From Desulfamplus sp964425195 (lineage in GTDB: Bacteria > Desulfobacterota > Desulfobacteria > Desulfobacterales > Desulfobacteraceae): 64,000 bases of DNA. The position numbers and the translations under genes were made by a program. Below, piece after piece: positions 43,113 to 51,888 of the stretch (position 1 is its first letter; each line of letters opens with the position of its first letter). The notes beneath the pieces were generated by a model that did not search any database, had not been told where the DNA came from, and saw only the letters and a list, made by a program, of their open reading frames with translations. The stretch covers positions 1 to 64,000 of the forward strand of contig CAYRLG010000021.1 of NCBI GenBank assembly GCA_964425195.1, given 5' to 3'.

Positions 43113-45038
43113 ATGAGTAACAAACAAGAAACTTGTGAATTTAAAACTGAAGTTCAGCAGATGCTCCATCTAATTATCAACTCCCTCTATTCCAACCGTG
43201 AAATTTTTATCCGAGAGCTTATATCTAATGCCTCTGATGCCATAGATAAAGCACGATTTAGAGAGCAAACAGAGCCAGCTCTGTTTGAAAAAGATAATGA
43301 TTACCATATCAGAATATCAACTGATCCAGAAAAGAGAATCTTTGAGATATCTGATAACGGTATTGGAATGACATACAGTGAGGTGAATGAAAATATAGGT
43401 ACTATTGCTAAAAGCGGTACAGCAGCATTTATGGAGGCTTTGCAGAATTCAAAAGAGCAGAATCAGCTTTCGCCAGAGTTGATTGGGCAATTTGGAGTAG
43501 GATTTTACAGTGCCTTTATTGCCGCAGATAAGATAACTCTTATAACAAAAGCTGCTGGTGCTGAAAAAGGTGTAAAGTGGGTATCTGACGGCAAAGGTAC
43601 ATATACAATCGAAGAGATTGAAAAGGAGTCCAGAGGTACTACAATAATCCTTGAACTTAAAGAGCATGGAGAGGATGAGCAAGACTTTACAGATGAATAT
43701 ACTATACGCCATGTTGTGAAAAAACACTCTGATTTTGTCACATATCCAATTGTTATGAATGTGGAAAAGAGTGAACCAATCCCTGAAAATGAGATAATAA
43801 AAGGAGCTGATGGCAAGCCGATTGGAGAGACCTACAGAAAGGTTAGAAAAGATGAAACCCTAAACTCTATGAAGGCAATTTGGGCAAAAAATAAGGATGA
43901 TGTAACCCCTCAAGATTATGAAGAGTTTTATCGCCACATAAGCCATAATTGGGATAAACCTCTTGAGATAATTCATAAAAAATTTGAAGGGGTGACAGAA
44001 TATGATGCTCTACTTTTTATTCCATCTAAAGCTCCTTTTGATCTTTTCCGCCCAGAGCGTAAACACGGTATGCAGCTCTACTGCAAACGCGTTTTTATAA
44101 TGGATGATTGCAAAGACCTTCTGCCTGACTATTTAGGGTTTATCCAAGGAGTTGTTGATGCCCCAGACCTTAACTTAAATGTTAGCCGTGAGATTTTGCA
44201 AGAGGGAAGGCTTGTTAGAAATATCAGAAAAAATCTTGTAAAGAAGATTTTTTCAACATTTGAAGAGATGGATAAAGAGAAGTTTGAATCTTTCTATAAT
44301 GAGTTTGGGCAGGTTATTAAAGCTGGTATTCCAACTGACTTTGAGAACAAAGATCGTATTGCCTCTCTGCTTAGATATAAAACCACAAAATCTGATGGTA
44401 AGTATGTAACTCTTGATGAGTATATCGAAAGAATGCCAGAGGGACAAAAAGATATCTACTACATCACTGGTGAAAATTTAAATGCACTTATAAATAGTCC
44501 GCTGCTTGAGACGCTAAAGGCAAAGGATTATGAAGTGCTTTTAATGGTTGATCCTGTTGATGAGTGGGTAACGCAATCTTTGTATGAATATAAAGAGAAG
44601 AAACTAAAAAGTGCTGAAAAAGGTGACCTTGATATTGATAAGGTTGACGAGACCAAAAAGGGTGAATATACAGCTTTGTTTGATTTTATCAAAAATAAAC
44701 TTGATGAGAAGGTTAAAGCTGTCCAAGTTTCTAACCGCCTTAAAGATTCTGTATCATGCCTCTCTGCTGATGATTATGGCATGAGTGCTTACATGGAAAA
44801 AATCATGAAAGCCTCTGGTCAGGATATGCCTGCACAGAAACGCTCTTTAGAGCTAAACATCAACCACCCGCTCATTGCCAAAATGAAGCATATATTTGAG
44901 ACTGACACAACCAATCCGGTTCTAAAAGATTATAGCGAAATTCTTTTGGACGTTGCTATTGTAAGTGAAGGCGGTAAGATTGATAATCCTGCAAGATTTA
45001 GCCAGCTTATTGGAGATATTATGGCAAAGTCTCTGTAA
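43113..45038 (+). CDS. htpG: HtpG, Hsp90-family chaperone
   Basis: A 641-residue Hsp90. Family signatures are near the N-terminus (NSLYSNREIFIRELISNASDA), the ATP site DNGIGMT, GQFGVGFYSAF and the middle-domain NVSREILQ. It is a cytosolic ATP-dependent chaperone. The start follows tcaggagagaaa. Length is standard. It is a single-gene unit ended by a strong terminator. Confidence 0.97.
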   Translation: MSNKQETCEFKTEVQQMLHLIINSLYSNREIFIRELISNASDAIDKARFREQTEPALFEKDNDYHIRISTDPEKRIFEISDNGIGMTYSEVNENIGTIAKSGTAAFMEALQNSKEQNQLSPELIGQFGVGFYSAFIAADKITLITKAAGAEKGVKWVSDGKGTYTIEEIEKESRGTTIILELKEHGEDEQDFTDEYTIRHVVKKHSDFVTYPIVMNVEKSEPIPENEIIKGADGKPIGETYRKVRKDETLNSMKAIWAKNKDDVTPQDYEEFYRHISHNWDKPLEIIHKKFEGVTEYDALLFIPSKAPFDLFRPERKHGMQLYCKRVFIMDDCKDLLPDYLGFIQGVVDAPDLNLNVSREILQEGRLVRNIRKNLVKKIFSTFEEMDKEKFESFYNEFGQVIKAGIPTDFENKDRIASLLRYKTTKSDGKYVTLDEYIERMPEGQKDIYYITGENLNALINSPLLETLKAKDYEVLLMVDPVDEWVTQSLYEYKEKKLKSAEKGDLDIDKVDETKKGEYTALFDFIKNKLDEKVKAVQVSNRLKDSVSCLSADDYGMSAYMEKIMKASGQDMPAQKRSLELNINHPLIAKMKHIFETDTTNPVLKDYSEILLDVAIVSEGGKIDNPARFSQLIGDIMAKSL

Positions 45039-45113
45039 TTTAAAGACAATAAATTAATTGTAGATTAATTAGAGTTTATACAAAGTTAAAATTTAGATAT
45101 ATCTAATCTGTCG

Positions 45114-45151
45114 TAGAGACGCACTTCTCTGTGCGTCTCTATAGTTTTTTT
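45114..45151 (+). terminator. intrinsic terminator of htpG
   Basis: tagagacgcac and gtgcgtctcta pair perfectly over 11 bp around a TTCTCT loop and are followed by TAGTTTTTTTA. Confidence 0.95.
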
Positions 45152-45231
45152 ATATTAACGTTTTTATATGTTACCATAACTTATGGGAACAACTCTAAAT
45201 AGTTCCTATAAAATTATAGATTAAAATAAAT

Positions 45232-46707
45232 ATGAAAATTTACCTTGAAAGTCTTGGGTGTTGCCGAAACCAGATAGACAGCGAAGTGATGTTAGGGCGA
45301 CTTGCGTCTGCTAAATATCAAATCTGTATCGATCCTGCAGAGGCAAAAATTATTGTTGTAAACACCTGCGGATTTATAGCATCAGCATCAGCAGAGGCTA
45401 TTGACACAATTCTTGAGCTTGCTGAATATAAAAAAGCAGGTTCGTGCAGCCACCTTATAGTTACAGGGTGTCTTCCTGAGCGTTTCCGCGATGATACTCT
45501 AACCGAAGCATTGCCAGAGGTTGATGCGTTTCTTGGGATCGGTGCCTGTGACGAGATTGTAAAGGTTGTCGATTATCTTTCTGATTATTCTAAAGATAAA
45601 GCAGTACAAGAAGAGAGTGGGAAAGTTCCTCTTCTTTTACCAGAGCCATCTGCAAGAGAGTTTCAGGGATATCCTCTTCCTCGAATTCTTACACTAAACT
45701 ACAGTGCATACGTTAAAATATCAGAAGGGTGTAATCGAAAATGCACATACTGCATTATTCCAAAACTTCGAGGGAGACAAAGAAGCCGATCTATTGAAGA
45801 TATTGCAGCAGAAGCATCACATCTTATAAAAAATGGTGTTAAAGAGATTATTTTAGTTGGAGAGAATACTACAGATTATGGAATTGATCGTTTTGAATCA
45901 AAAGCAGATTTAATTGCAAAACCTTCTTCTCAACTTGTAAACCTTTTAGAGCAGCTCTCTAAGGTAGTTGTATATTCAACTTCTTCAAAAAAAGATAAGA
46001 GTGATTCTACTTTGTGGTTGCGTCTGCTATACACTCACCCATCCTCAATTAGCAAAGAGCTTATTGAACAGATAGCCTCTCTTGAAAATTTTTGCACCTA
46101 CTTTGATGTTCCAGTGCAACATGCAAGTTCAAAAATCCTTAAACAAATGGGCAGAAACTATGATTTAGATCATCTCTATCGGCTATTTGAGTTGATAAAA
46201 GAGATATCTCCTGATGCAACTTTAAGAACCACACTTATTACAGGTTTTCCGGGTGAAACTGATTCAGATTTTAAAACCATGCTCAAATTTATTGAAGATA
46301 TCAGGTTTGATCATTTAGGAGTATTTGCTTACTCAGATTCAGAAGACCTTCCATCACACCATTTAAAAAAACATGTTCCTGAAAATGTCGCACAAGAGAG
46401 GCTTGATATCATTATGGCTACTCAATCGCGAATATCTGAAAAGATTAATAAAAAGTACATTGATAAAACCTTGAAGGTGCTTGTAGAAGAGAATCCTGAT
46501 GAGGGGATTTATATTGGTAGAACAAGATTTCAAGCCCCTGAAGTTGATGGGAGTACATTTATTTATGGTTCAGGTCTTGAAATTGGTGGCTTTGCTGATG
46601 TAAAGATTACGGAAACTTACGAATATGATCTTGCAGGAGAACACTCAAGTTATGACCCATGCGTCCAATCAAGAACTACTAACAACGTTGAATCCACTAA
46701 ATCATAA
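45232..46707 (+). CDS. rimO: ribosomal protein S12 methylthiotransferase RimO
   Basis: A 491-residue radical-SAM methylthiotransferase that modifies an Asp of ribosomal protein S12. The N-terminal domain holds the second-cluster Cys residues (Cys10, Cys46, Cys80); the radical-SAM motif is CNRKCTYC (167, 171, 174) followed by IIPKLRGRQRSR; a TRAM domain ends the protein. It is longer than usual (about 440) partly because of a Ser/Lys/Asp-rich insertion near residues 245-262. No clear ribosome-binding site precedes the ATG. It overlaps the next gene. Confidence 0.93.
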   Translation: MKIYLESLGCCRNQIDSEVMLGRLASAKYQICIDPAEAKIIVVNTCGFIASASAEAIDTILELAEYKKAGSCSHLIVTGCLPERFRDDTLTEALPEVDAFLGIGACDEIVKVVDYLSDYSKDKAVQEESGKVPLLLPEPSAREFQGYPLPRILTLNYSAYVKISEGCNRKCTYCIIPKLRGRQRSRSIEDIAAEASHLIKNGVKEIILVGENTTDYGIDRFESKADLIAKPSSQLVNLLEQLSKVVVYSTSSKKDKSDSTLWLRLLYTHPSSISKELIEQIASLENFCTYFDVPVQHASSKILKQMGRNYDLDHLYRLFELIKEISPDATLRTTLITGFPGETDSDFKTMLKFIEDIRFDHLGVFAYSDSEDLPSHHLKKHVPENVAQERLDIIMATQSRISEKINKKYIDKTLKVLVEENPDEGIYIGRTRFQAPEVDGSTFIYGSGLEIGGFADVKITETYEYDLAGEHSSYDPCVQSRTTNNVESTKS

Positions 46708-47941
46708 AGAGCTTAAAAATAAAATCCTATCAAAAGTTGCTACAGAACTTGCCAATATTGAAAAAGCACTTCACGACAACCTAACCCCCCATTTTGATCT
46801 AATATCTGAAATTGCAGGACACATTTTGTTTAGCGGTGGAAAGCGGTTACGTCCGCTTTTAATGCTTTTAAGTTCACGTCTATGCAGTTATCAAATTGAT
46901 CTTCTAAACCCCTCTTTAAGGGAGAACAAAATAAAAAGTGAGTCAAAAGATAGTAGCTCTTTTTTAGAGGATAAATATGCAAACAGACCTCTGATAGATG
47001 ATCATTTGTTAATTAAATTTTCAACAATATTTGAATATCTCCATACTGCTACTCTTCTTCATGATGATGTTGTTGATCAGGCGCAGATGCGCAGAGGTAA
47101 ACCCACTGCTCACTCTTGTTGGAGTGTTCCTAAAGTTGTACTTGCTGGTGATTTTATGCTTGCACGATCTTTAAGCCTTGCTGCTAAAACAGAGATTCCC
47201 GAAATAATCTCCATTATGGCAGGGATTACAGAAGATATGTCTCAAGGTGAAATCGAGCAGATGGTACAAAAGGGAAGGCTTAATCTAACAGAATCTCAAT
47301 ATTTAAAGATTATTAAGCATAAGACGGCTGTGTTAATTCAGGGTGCTTGCAGAAGTGGTGCAATACTTGCCCATGCAGGTAGAGTCAACTATAAGGCAAC
47401 TTACAAAAATGGTTATGAGAACTATCAAAATGGATATAAGAGTAAAGAGCAGCTTTTAAGCATAACAAGAGAAGAGGCTTTTGAGCGAGAAGATGCTCTT
47501 GATCGATATGGATATCATCTTGGCATTGCATTTCAAATGGCTGACGATCTGCTCGATTACACAGGAGATGCTGCTACTCTTGGCAAAAATCCAGGGGCAG
47601 ATATACGAGAAGGGAAATTGACATTGCCTCTTATTCACGCACTCTCAAAAGCAGATTCTAAAGATAGAGTAGTGATGGAGACCATCATCACAAGTTGTCT
47701 CAATTACGATGGAGAGGTAGATAATTTATCTTCCGATATTGATGAAAAATTAAATAGTGATACTAAATGGTTCAATATTATGCTTGAAAAGATCAATAAA
47801 TATCGTGGTATTGAATATACTCAGTTGCAGGCAACAAACCATGTTGAAAATGCTAAACGCTCTCTTGATCTTTTTGAACCATGTGAAGCTAAAGAGCTTT
47901 TGTTAATGCTTGCAGACTACTCAATTGCAAGAAAAATATAA
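46652..47941 (+). CDS. ispB: polyprenyl diphosphate synthase
   Basis: A 429-residue trans-prenyltransferase making the side-chain precursor of menaquinone or another quinone. Both Asp-rich motifs are present: LLHDDVVD and MADDLLDYTGD, plus GGKRLRP. It is about 100 residues longer than typical because of two inserts, a Ser/Lys/Asp-rich one at ~82-118 and a Tyr/Asn/Lys-rich one (YKNGYENYQNGYKS) in the second half. The ATG at 46652, after GCAGGAGA, overlaps rimO by 56 bp; an ATG at 46625 is also possible. Chain length cannot be told from sequence. Confidence 0.88.
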   Translation: MTHASNQELLTTLNPLNHKELKNKILSKVATELANIEKALHDNLTPHFDLISEIAGHILFSGGKRLRPLLMLLSSRLCSYQIDLLNPSLRENKIKSESKDSSSFLEDKYANRPLIDDHLLIKFSTIFEYLHTATLLHDDVVDQAQMRRGKPTAHSCWSVPKVVLAGDFMLARSLSLAAKTEIPEIISIMAGITEDMSQGEIEQMVQKGRLNLTESQYLKIIKHKTAVLIQGACRSGAILAHAGRVNYKATYKNGYENYQNGYKSKEQLLSITREEAFEREDALDRYGYHLGIAFQMADDLLDYTGDAATLGKNPGADIREGKLTLPLIHALSKADSKDRVVMETIITSCLNYDGEVDNLSSDIDEKLNSDTKWFNIMLEKINKYRGIEYTQLQATNHVENAKRSLDLFEPCEAKELLLMLADYSIARKI

Positions 47942-47980
47942 AAATAGAACTAAAATATGGTGACAAAAGAGAATTGCAAT

Positions 47981-48799
47981 ATGAAGTGTATAAAACAGAT
48001 ATTAATATGCTTTCTAACGATTTCAGGTTTGGTAGCATCTCCAACAATGATAATAAGTGCACGACACTCTGGTGCAGGAGAGTTAATTAGGAATGGACAA
48101 CCAGCAGATACTGAGCAAATAATTCAAAAACAGCCAAGTGATAAAACTGTTGTAACTCTTGGAATCTCTGCAATTAAAAAGAATAGGGCATTGGCAAAGC
48201 AAAATGCTACAAATGAAGCGTTAAAAGAGGCTATAGAGCAATCTATTATTCTTATGATGGGAAATGACAAAATTGATTCAAACCTTAGTTTGATATATGA
48301 GGCTGTAAATAATCATGCTGAGAAATTTATTGTAACATACACTATAATTGGTGAGCTAATTGAAAAAGATAAATCAATTGTAGCGGTAGAGAGCCAAATC
48401 AACAGAGATGCTTTAGTTAATTTTTTTAATCAAAATGGTGTTATTAACAGCAATGACCCAAATACAGAGAAGATAAGTGGTCTAAAAACAATAAGAGCTA
48501 TAATAGATGGCGATGACTATCTTTCAAGTTTTATAATGTTAAGAAAAACATTGAACAGCATGAATGGAATTAAAGATGTTCAAGCAAGAGACTTAAGCTC
48601 TGATCAAGCTGTTGTAACAATATTTTTTAATGGAGATGGAAACAGTCTTGCTAACGAGCTAATGCTTACATCTTTTGATGACTTTAGATTGGAGATATCT
48701 TCAATTACCGAAGACTCTTTGACGATCCGTTTTATTCCTAAAGTTTACGGTGTTCCGATTGAGAAGAGTGATATGGAGGGTGCATATATTTCTGAGTAG
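47981..48799 (+). CDS. secreted protein of unknown function, FlgT-N-like
   Basis: A 272-residue protein with a signal peptide (MKCIKQILICFLTISGLVASP). The region around mature residues 35-140 has the pattern of FlgT/LPP20-like envelope proteins: a short strand, a helix with repeated Ala (LAKQNATNEALKEAIEQ), then strands ending in QINRDALVNFFNQNGV. The rest is alpha/beta with no known motif. The ATG at 47981 gives a proper signal peptide; an in-frame ATG at 47957 would add eight polar residues. It follows the prenyl synthase by 39 bp. Confidence 0.8.
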   Translation: MKCIKQILICFLTISGLVASPTMIISARHSGAGELIRNGQPADTEQIIQKQPSDKTVVTLGISAIKKNRALAKQNATNEALKEAIEQSIILMMGNDKIDSNLSLIYEAVNNHAEKFIVTYTIIGELIEKDKSIVAVESQINRDALVNFFNQNGVINSNDPNTEKISGLKTIRAIIDGDDYLSSFIMLRKTLNSMNGIKDVQARDLSSDQAVVTIFFNGDGNSLANELMLTSFDDFRLEISSITEDSLTIRFIPKVYGVPIEKSDMEGAYISE

Positions 48800-48848
48800 T
48801 ATTGATCAACTATTCATGTAACAATTAATAATAAAATGTAGTAAAAAG

Positions 48849-49130
48849 TCATTTCCTACCATGGTCATTATCTATCCTTCTTTTTGCCTGCTCAATAAGT
48901 TCATAAAGTGTGATTACTTTATTCTCTGGTTTTTTAAGAATATTCTCTATCTCATCTTCAGTATAGTTATCCTTCATATAGTCTGATATAGGCAATCTCT
49001 CAAACCAACAATCCATAATTTTAAAGCACGCAATACCGTTTTTTGCAACTTTGCAATAGGAAAAAAGCACCTGATGACCAAGCATACGACAATATACAGA
49101 TTCAGTGTCAAATTTATCTTTATCTATCAT
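48849..49130 (-). CDS. small Cys-containing protein of unknown function
   Basis: A 93-residue protein with four Cys residues (VYCRMLG, FSYCKVA, IACFKIMDC), an acidic middle (YTEDEIENILKK) and a basic end. The Cys spacing could bind metal. It reads as a genuine protein because the composition is balanced and the frame ends just before an unrelated gene, but the ribosome-binding site is weak and no family is recognised. It is transcribed opposite to its left neighbour and follows trpB2 on the same strand. Confidence 0.6.
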   Translation of the reverse strand: MIDKDKFDTESVYCRMLGHQVLFSYCKVAKNGIACFKIMDCWFERLPISDYMKDNYTEDEIENILKKPENKVITLYELIEQAKRRIDNDHGRK

Positions 49131-49165
49131 GGTTAATTATCCAGTTTCTTAGGAGAACACTTAAT

Positions 49166-49206
49166 AAAATGAAGTGGATAAAAATAGTATTTAACCACTT
49201 CATTTT
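49166..49206 (-). terminator. terminator of the TrpB2 gene
   Basis: Perfect 12-bp arms aaaatgaagtgg/ccacttcatttt (49166-49177 with 49195-49206). On the minus strand the stem is followed by a T/A-rich run. A third partial copy of the arm follows at 49209-49216. Confidence 0.75.
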
Positions 49207-49282
49207 AACCACTTCAATATTGAATAGAATGCTCTTAAATTTGAACCTTTGATTTAAGAGTTAAACTATTGTTATATTAATT

Positions 49283-50656
49283 TTATAGCAATGGAATAGG
49301 ATTTCCCTTTACGCTTCTTTCCAAAGTGTCATCAAGCTCTTTTTGAGATAATTCCGCATTTTTAAGCTCTCCAGCCATAAATTTGCTGTAACCATTTAAA
49401 TCCATCAAACCATGACCACTAAGGTTAAATAGGATAACTCGCTCTTTACCCTCCTCCTTTGCCTGCAATGCCTTTCTTATAGTTGCTGCAACAGCATGAC
49501 TTGTTTCAGGAGCCACTATAACACCTTCTGTCTTGGCAAATGTCATTGCAGCTTCATAGCACTCAAGCTGCTTTAATGCCATTGGAGTCATCAATCCATG
49601 TGCAACTGCCTGAGATACAAGAGGAGCCATTCCATGATACCTCAATCCACCTGCATGGATTGGGGCTGGAATAAAATCGTGTCCTAAAGAGTACATTGGC
49701 AGCATTGGAGTCATCTTTGCCACATCTCCATGGTCATAAATATATGGACCTCGTGTCAAGGTTGGGCAAGATGCTGGTTCTACAGGAATAATTTCAATAT
49801 CTGCCCCATTTATCTTGTCTAATGCAAATGGAAATGCAATACCTGCAAAGTTACTTCCTCCGCCTGCACATCCAATAACAGTATCAACCTTTTTGATGCC
49901 AACCTTTGCAAGCTGTTTTTTTGCCTCAAGTCCAATAATAGTCTGATGAAGCATTACATGATTAAGGACACTTCCTAAAGCATAGCGAGTCTGTCCAGTT
50001 GAATCAGTTACAGCAGCCTCAACAGCTTCACTGATAGCAATTCCAAGGCTTCCGGGAGTATCAGGATACTTTGCAAGTATATCACGACCAGCAGCAGTCT
50101 CAGTTGATGGGCTTGCTATACAGGTGCCTCCCCAAGTCTCCATCATAGTTTTTCTAAAAGGTTTCTGGTCAAAGCTGATTCTTACCATAAAAACCTTGCA
50201 CTCCATTTTAAGCAGGCAACAGGCATAGGAAAGAGCACAACCCCACTGACCAGCACCAGTTTCAGTTGTAAGTTTTTTAATTCCGAACTCTTTATTATAC
50301 CATGCTTGGGCAACTGCAGTATTGGGTTTGTGGCTTCCAGCAGGAGAGACGCTCTCATCTTTGAAAAATATCTTTGCAGGTGTCTGAAGGTACTTTTCAA
50401 GATAGATAGCTCTTCTCAATGGAGATGGTCTCCAGCGATAAAGCAGATCAAGAATTCCTTCTGGAATATCAATCCAACGCTCTTGGCTCACCTCTTGCTC
50501 AATCAGATTCATAGGAAAAACTGGGGCAAGCATCTCTGGGGTTATCGGTTTTCCGTCAGGTCCAAGTGGTGGGTTCATGGTACCGGGAAGATCTGCTGCA
50601 ATATTATACCACTGTTTAGGAATCTCATCTTCATTTAAGAATATTTTTATTGACAC
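49283..50656 (-). CDS. TrpB2-type tryptophan synthase beta chain
   Basis: A 457-residue PLP enzyme of the TrpB2 class, which condenses indole with serine and is longer than TrpB1. The PLP Lys is in SPAGSHKPNTA, and the phosphate-binding glycine loop is GCAGGGSNFAG. The N-terminal extension LNEDEIPKQWYNIAADLP is typical of TrpB2. A GTG start at 50656 is chosen because AAGGAGATTACT precedes it and it fits the family N-terminus; the frame extends upstream without a better site. No trpA or other trp gene lies nearby, as is common for TrpB2. Confidence 0.9.
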   Translation of the reverse strand: MSIKIFLNEDEIPKQWYNIAADLPGTMNPPLGPDGKPITPEMLAPVFPMNLIEQEVSQERWIDIPEGILDLLYRWRPSPLRRAIYLEKYLQTPAKIFFKDESVSPAGSHKPNTAVAQAWYNKEFGIKKLTTETGAGQWGCALSYACCLLKMECKVFMVRISFDQKPFRKTMMETWGGTCIASPSTETAAGRDILAKYPDTPGSLGIAISEAVEAAVTDSTGQTRYALGSVLNHVMLHQTIIGLEAKKQLAKVGIKKVDTVIGCAGGGSNFAGIAFPFALDKINGADIEIIPVEPASCPTLTRGPYIYDHGDVAKMTPMLPMYSLGHDFIPAPIHAGGLRYHGMAPLVSQAVAHGLMTPMALKQLECYEAAMTFAKTEGVIVAPETSHAVAATIRKALQAKEEGKERVILFNLSGHGLMDLNGYSKFMAGELKNAELSQKELDDTLERSVKGNPIPLL

Positions 50657-50869
50657 AGTAATCTCCTTTTCTCTCTTTGATTCATTTATTAATTTATATA
50701 ATAAACTCTGTGAATTTGTAAAAAAACAACATGACAATACTTGTTTCTTTTGATAGAAGCAAAGTCTCAGTTTTTCGTTTTTTTGTCAAGGTGATTTAAT
50801 TAAAACTATGGTCAACACCTTATAGTTCGCCTATCTACTCACTATTTTAACTTCAAGGAGATTTTAAAG

Positions 50870-51874
50870 ATGAAACGTTTCACAATGTCAGCTAAGGTTC
50901 TTTGCTTTCTGGTAGCAATCTTGTTGTCACAGCTATTGGTGCCACTAACAAACATTATACCTTCTTCCAATTTGTATGCTTACGATTTGCCTTCTGTAAA
51001 TCTTGGGTTTACAAGTTTTCTTGATGGAGGGCCACCAGCTGGACCTGGATTTTATTTTTCCCAATATATCCAGAACTACAGTTCAGATAAACTTACTGAT
51101 CCAAATGGAGATAGAGCTATTCCCCAATTTGCTGATGAGTCTTTAAATGTATGGATTGGATTAAGCCAGTTTCTCTACCAATCAGATAAAGTGCTCTTTG
51201 CTGGCGGCAAGTGGGGAGTTAATTTAATGATACCAGTTGTTGGGATTGATATGGATTATAAAGTAGAAAATAGTGCTTTTCCTCAAGATAATGGAGGAGG
51301 AGTAGGGGATATTTTAGTTGGTCCATATCTTCAGTGGGATCCAATTATGGGTAAAAATGGACCAATATTTATGCACCGCATTGAATTGCAGATGATCTTT
51401 CCAACTGGTGAATATGATGAAAATAGAGAGCTGAACGCTGGTAGCAACTTCTTTTCATTCAACCCATACTGGGCAGCAACCCTTTTTATTACTCCAAAAA
51501 TGACAGCATCAACTCGCATTCACTATCTGTGGAACTCAGAAAATGATGATCCTGGAAGAGGTTACAGTGCACTTGGGGCTGATGATACTCAGGCTGGACA
51601 GGCATTTCATGCAAATTTTGCTGTTGCCTATGAAGTTATTCCAAATACTATGAGAGTAGGTGTTAATGGCTACTATTTAAAGCAGATAACTGATAGCCAG
51701 ATGAATGGAAATGATGTAGCAAACAGCAAAGAGCAGGTGTTGGCTATTGGTCCTGGTATGGTCTATCACTTTTCCCAAAACGATCATCTCTTTTTTAATG
51801 CCTATTTTGAATCTTCAGCAGAGAATAGAGGAGAGGGAGAGCGTTTTAATATAAGATGGGTTCACCATTTCTAA
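50870..51874 (+). CDS. outer-membrane beta-barrel protein (phenol MetA-pathway type)
   Basis: A 334-residue protein with a signal peptide (cut near LYAYD) and alternating strands rich in aromatic residues, ending in Phe (RFNIRWVHHF), as expected of an outer-membrane barrel. The pattern (LNLGFTSFLDGG..GPGFYF, MIFPTGEYDENRELNAGSN) matches the family named for a meta-pathway phenol degradation protein, thought to be channels for hydrophobic compounds. It directly precedes an acyl-CoA dehydrogenase, so a link to uptake of fatty or aromatic substrates is plausible. Start follows CAAGGAGATTTTAAAG. Confidence 0.88.
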   Translation: MKRFTMSAKVLCFLVAILLSQLLVPLTNIIPSSNLYAYDLPSVNLGFTSFLDGGPPAGPGFYFSQYIQNYSSDKLTDPNGDRAIPQFADESLNVWIGLSQFLYQSDKVLFAGGKWGVNLMIPVVGIDMDYKVENSAFPQDNGGGVGDILVGPYLQWDPIMGKNGPIFMHRIELQMIFPTGEYDENRELNAGSNFFSFNPYWAATLFITPKMTASTRIHYLWNSENDDPGRGYSALGADDTQAGQAFHANFAVAYEVIPNTMRVGVNGYYLKQITDSQMNGNDVANSKEQVLAIGPGMVYHFSQNDHLFFNAYFESSAENRGEGERFNIRWVHHF

Positions 51875-51888
51875 AAAAGGAGAGAGAG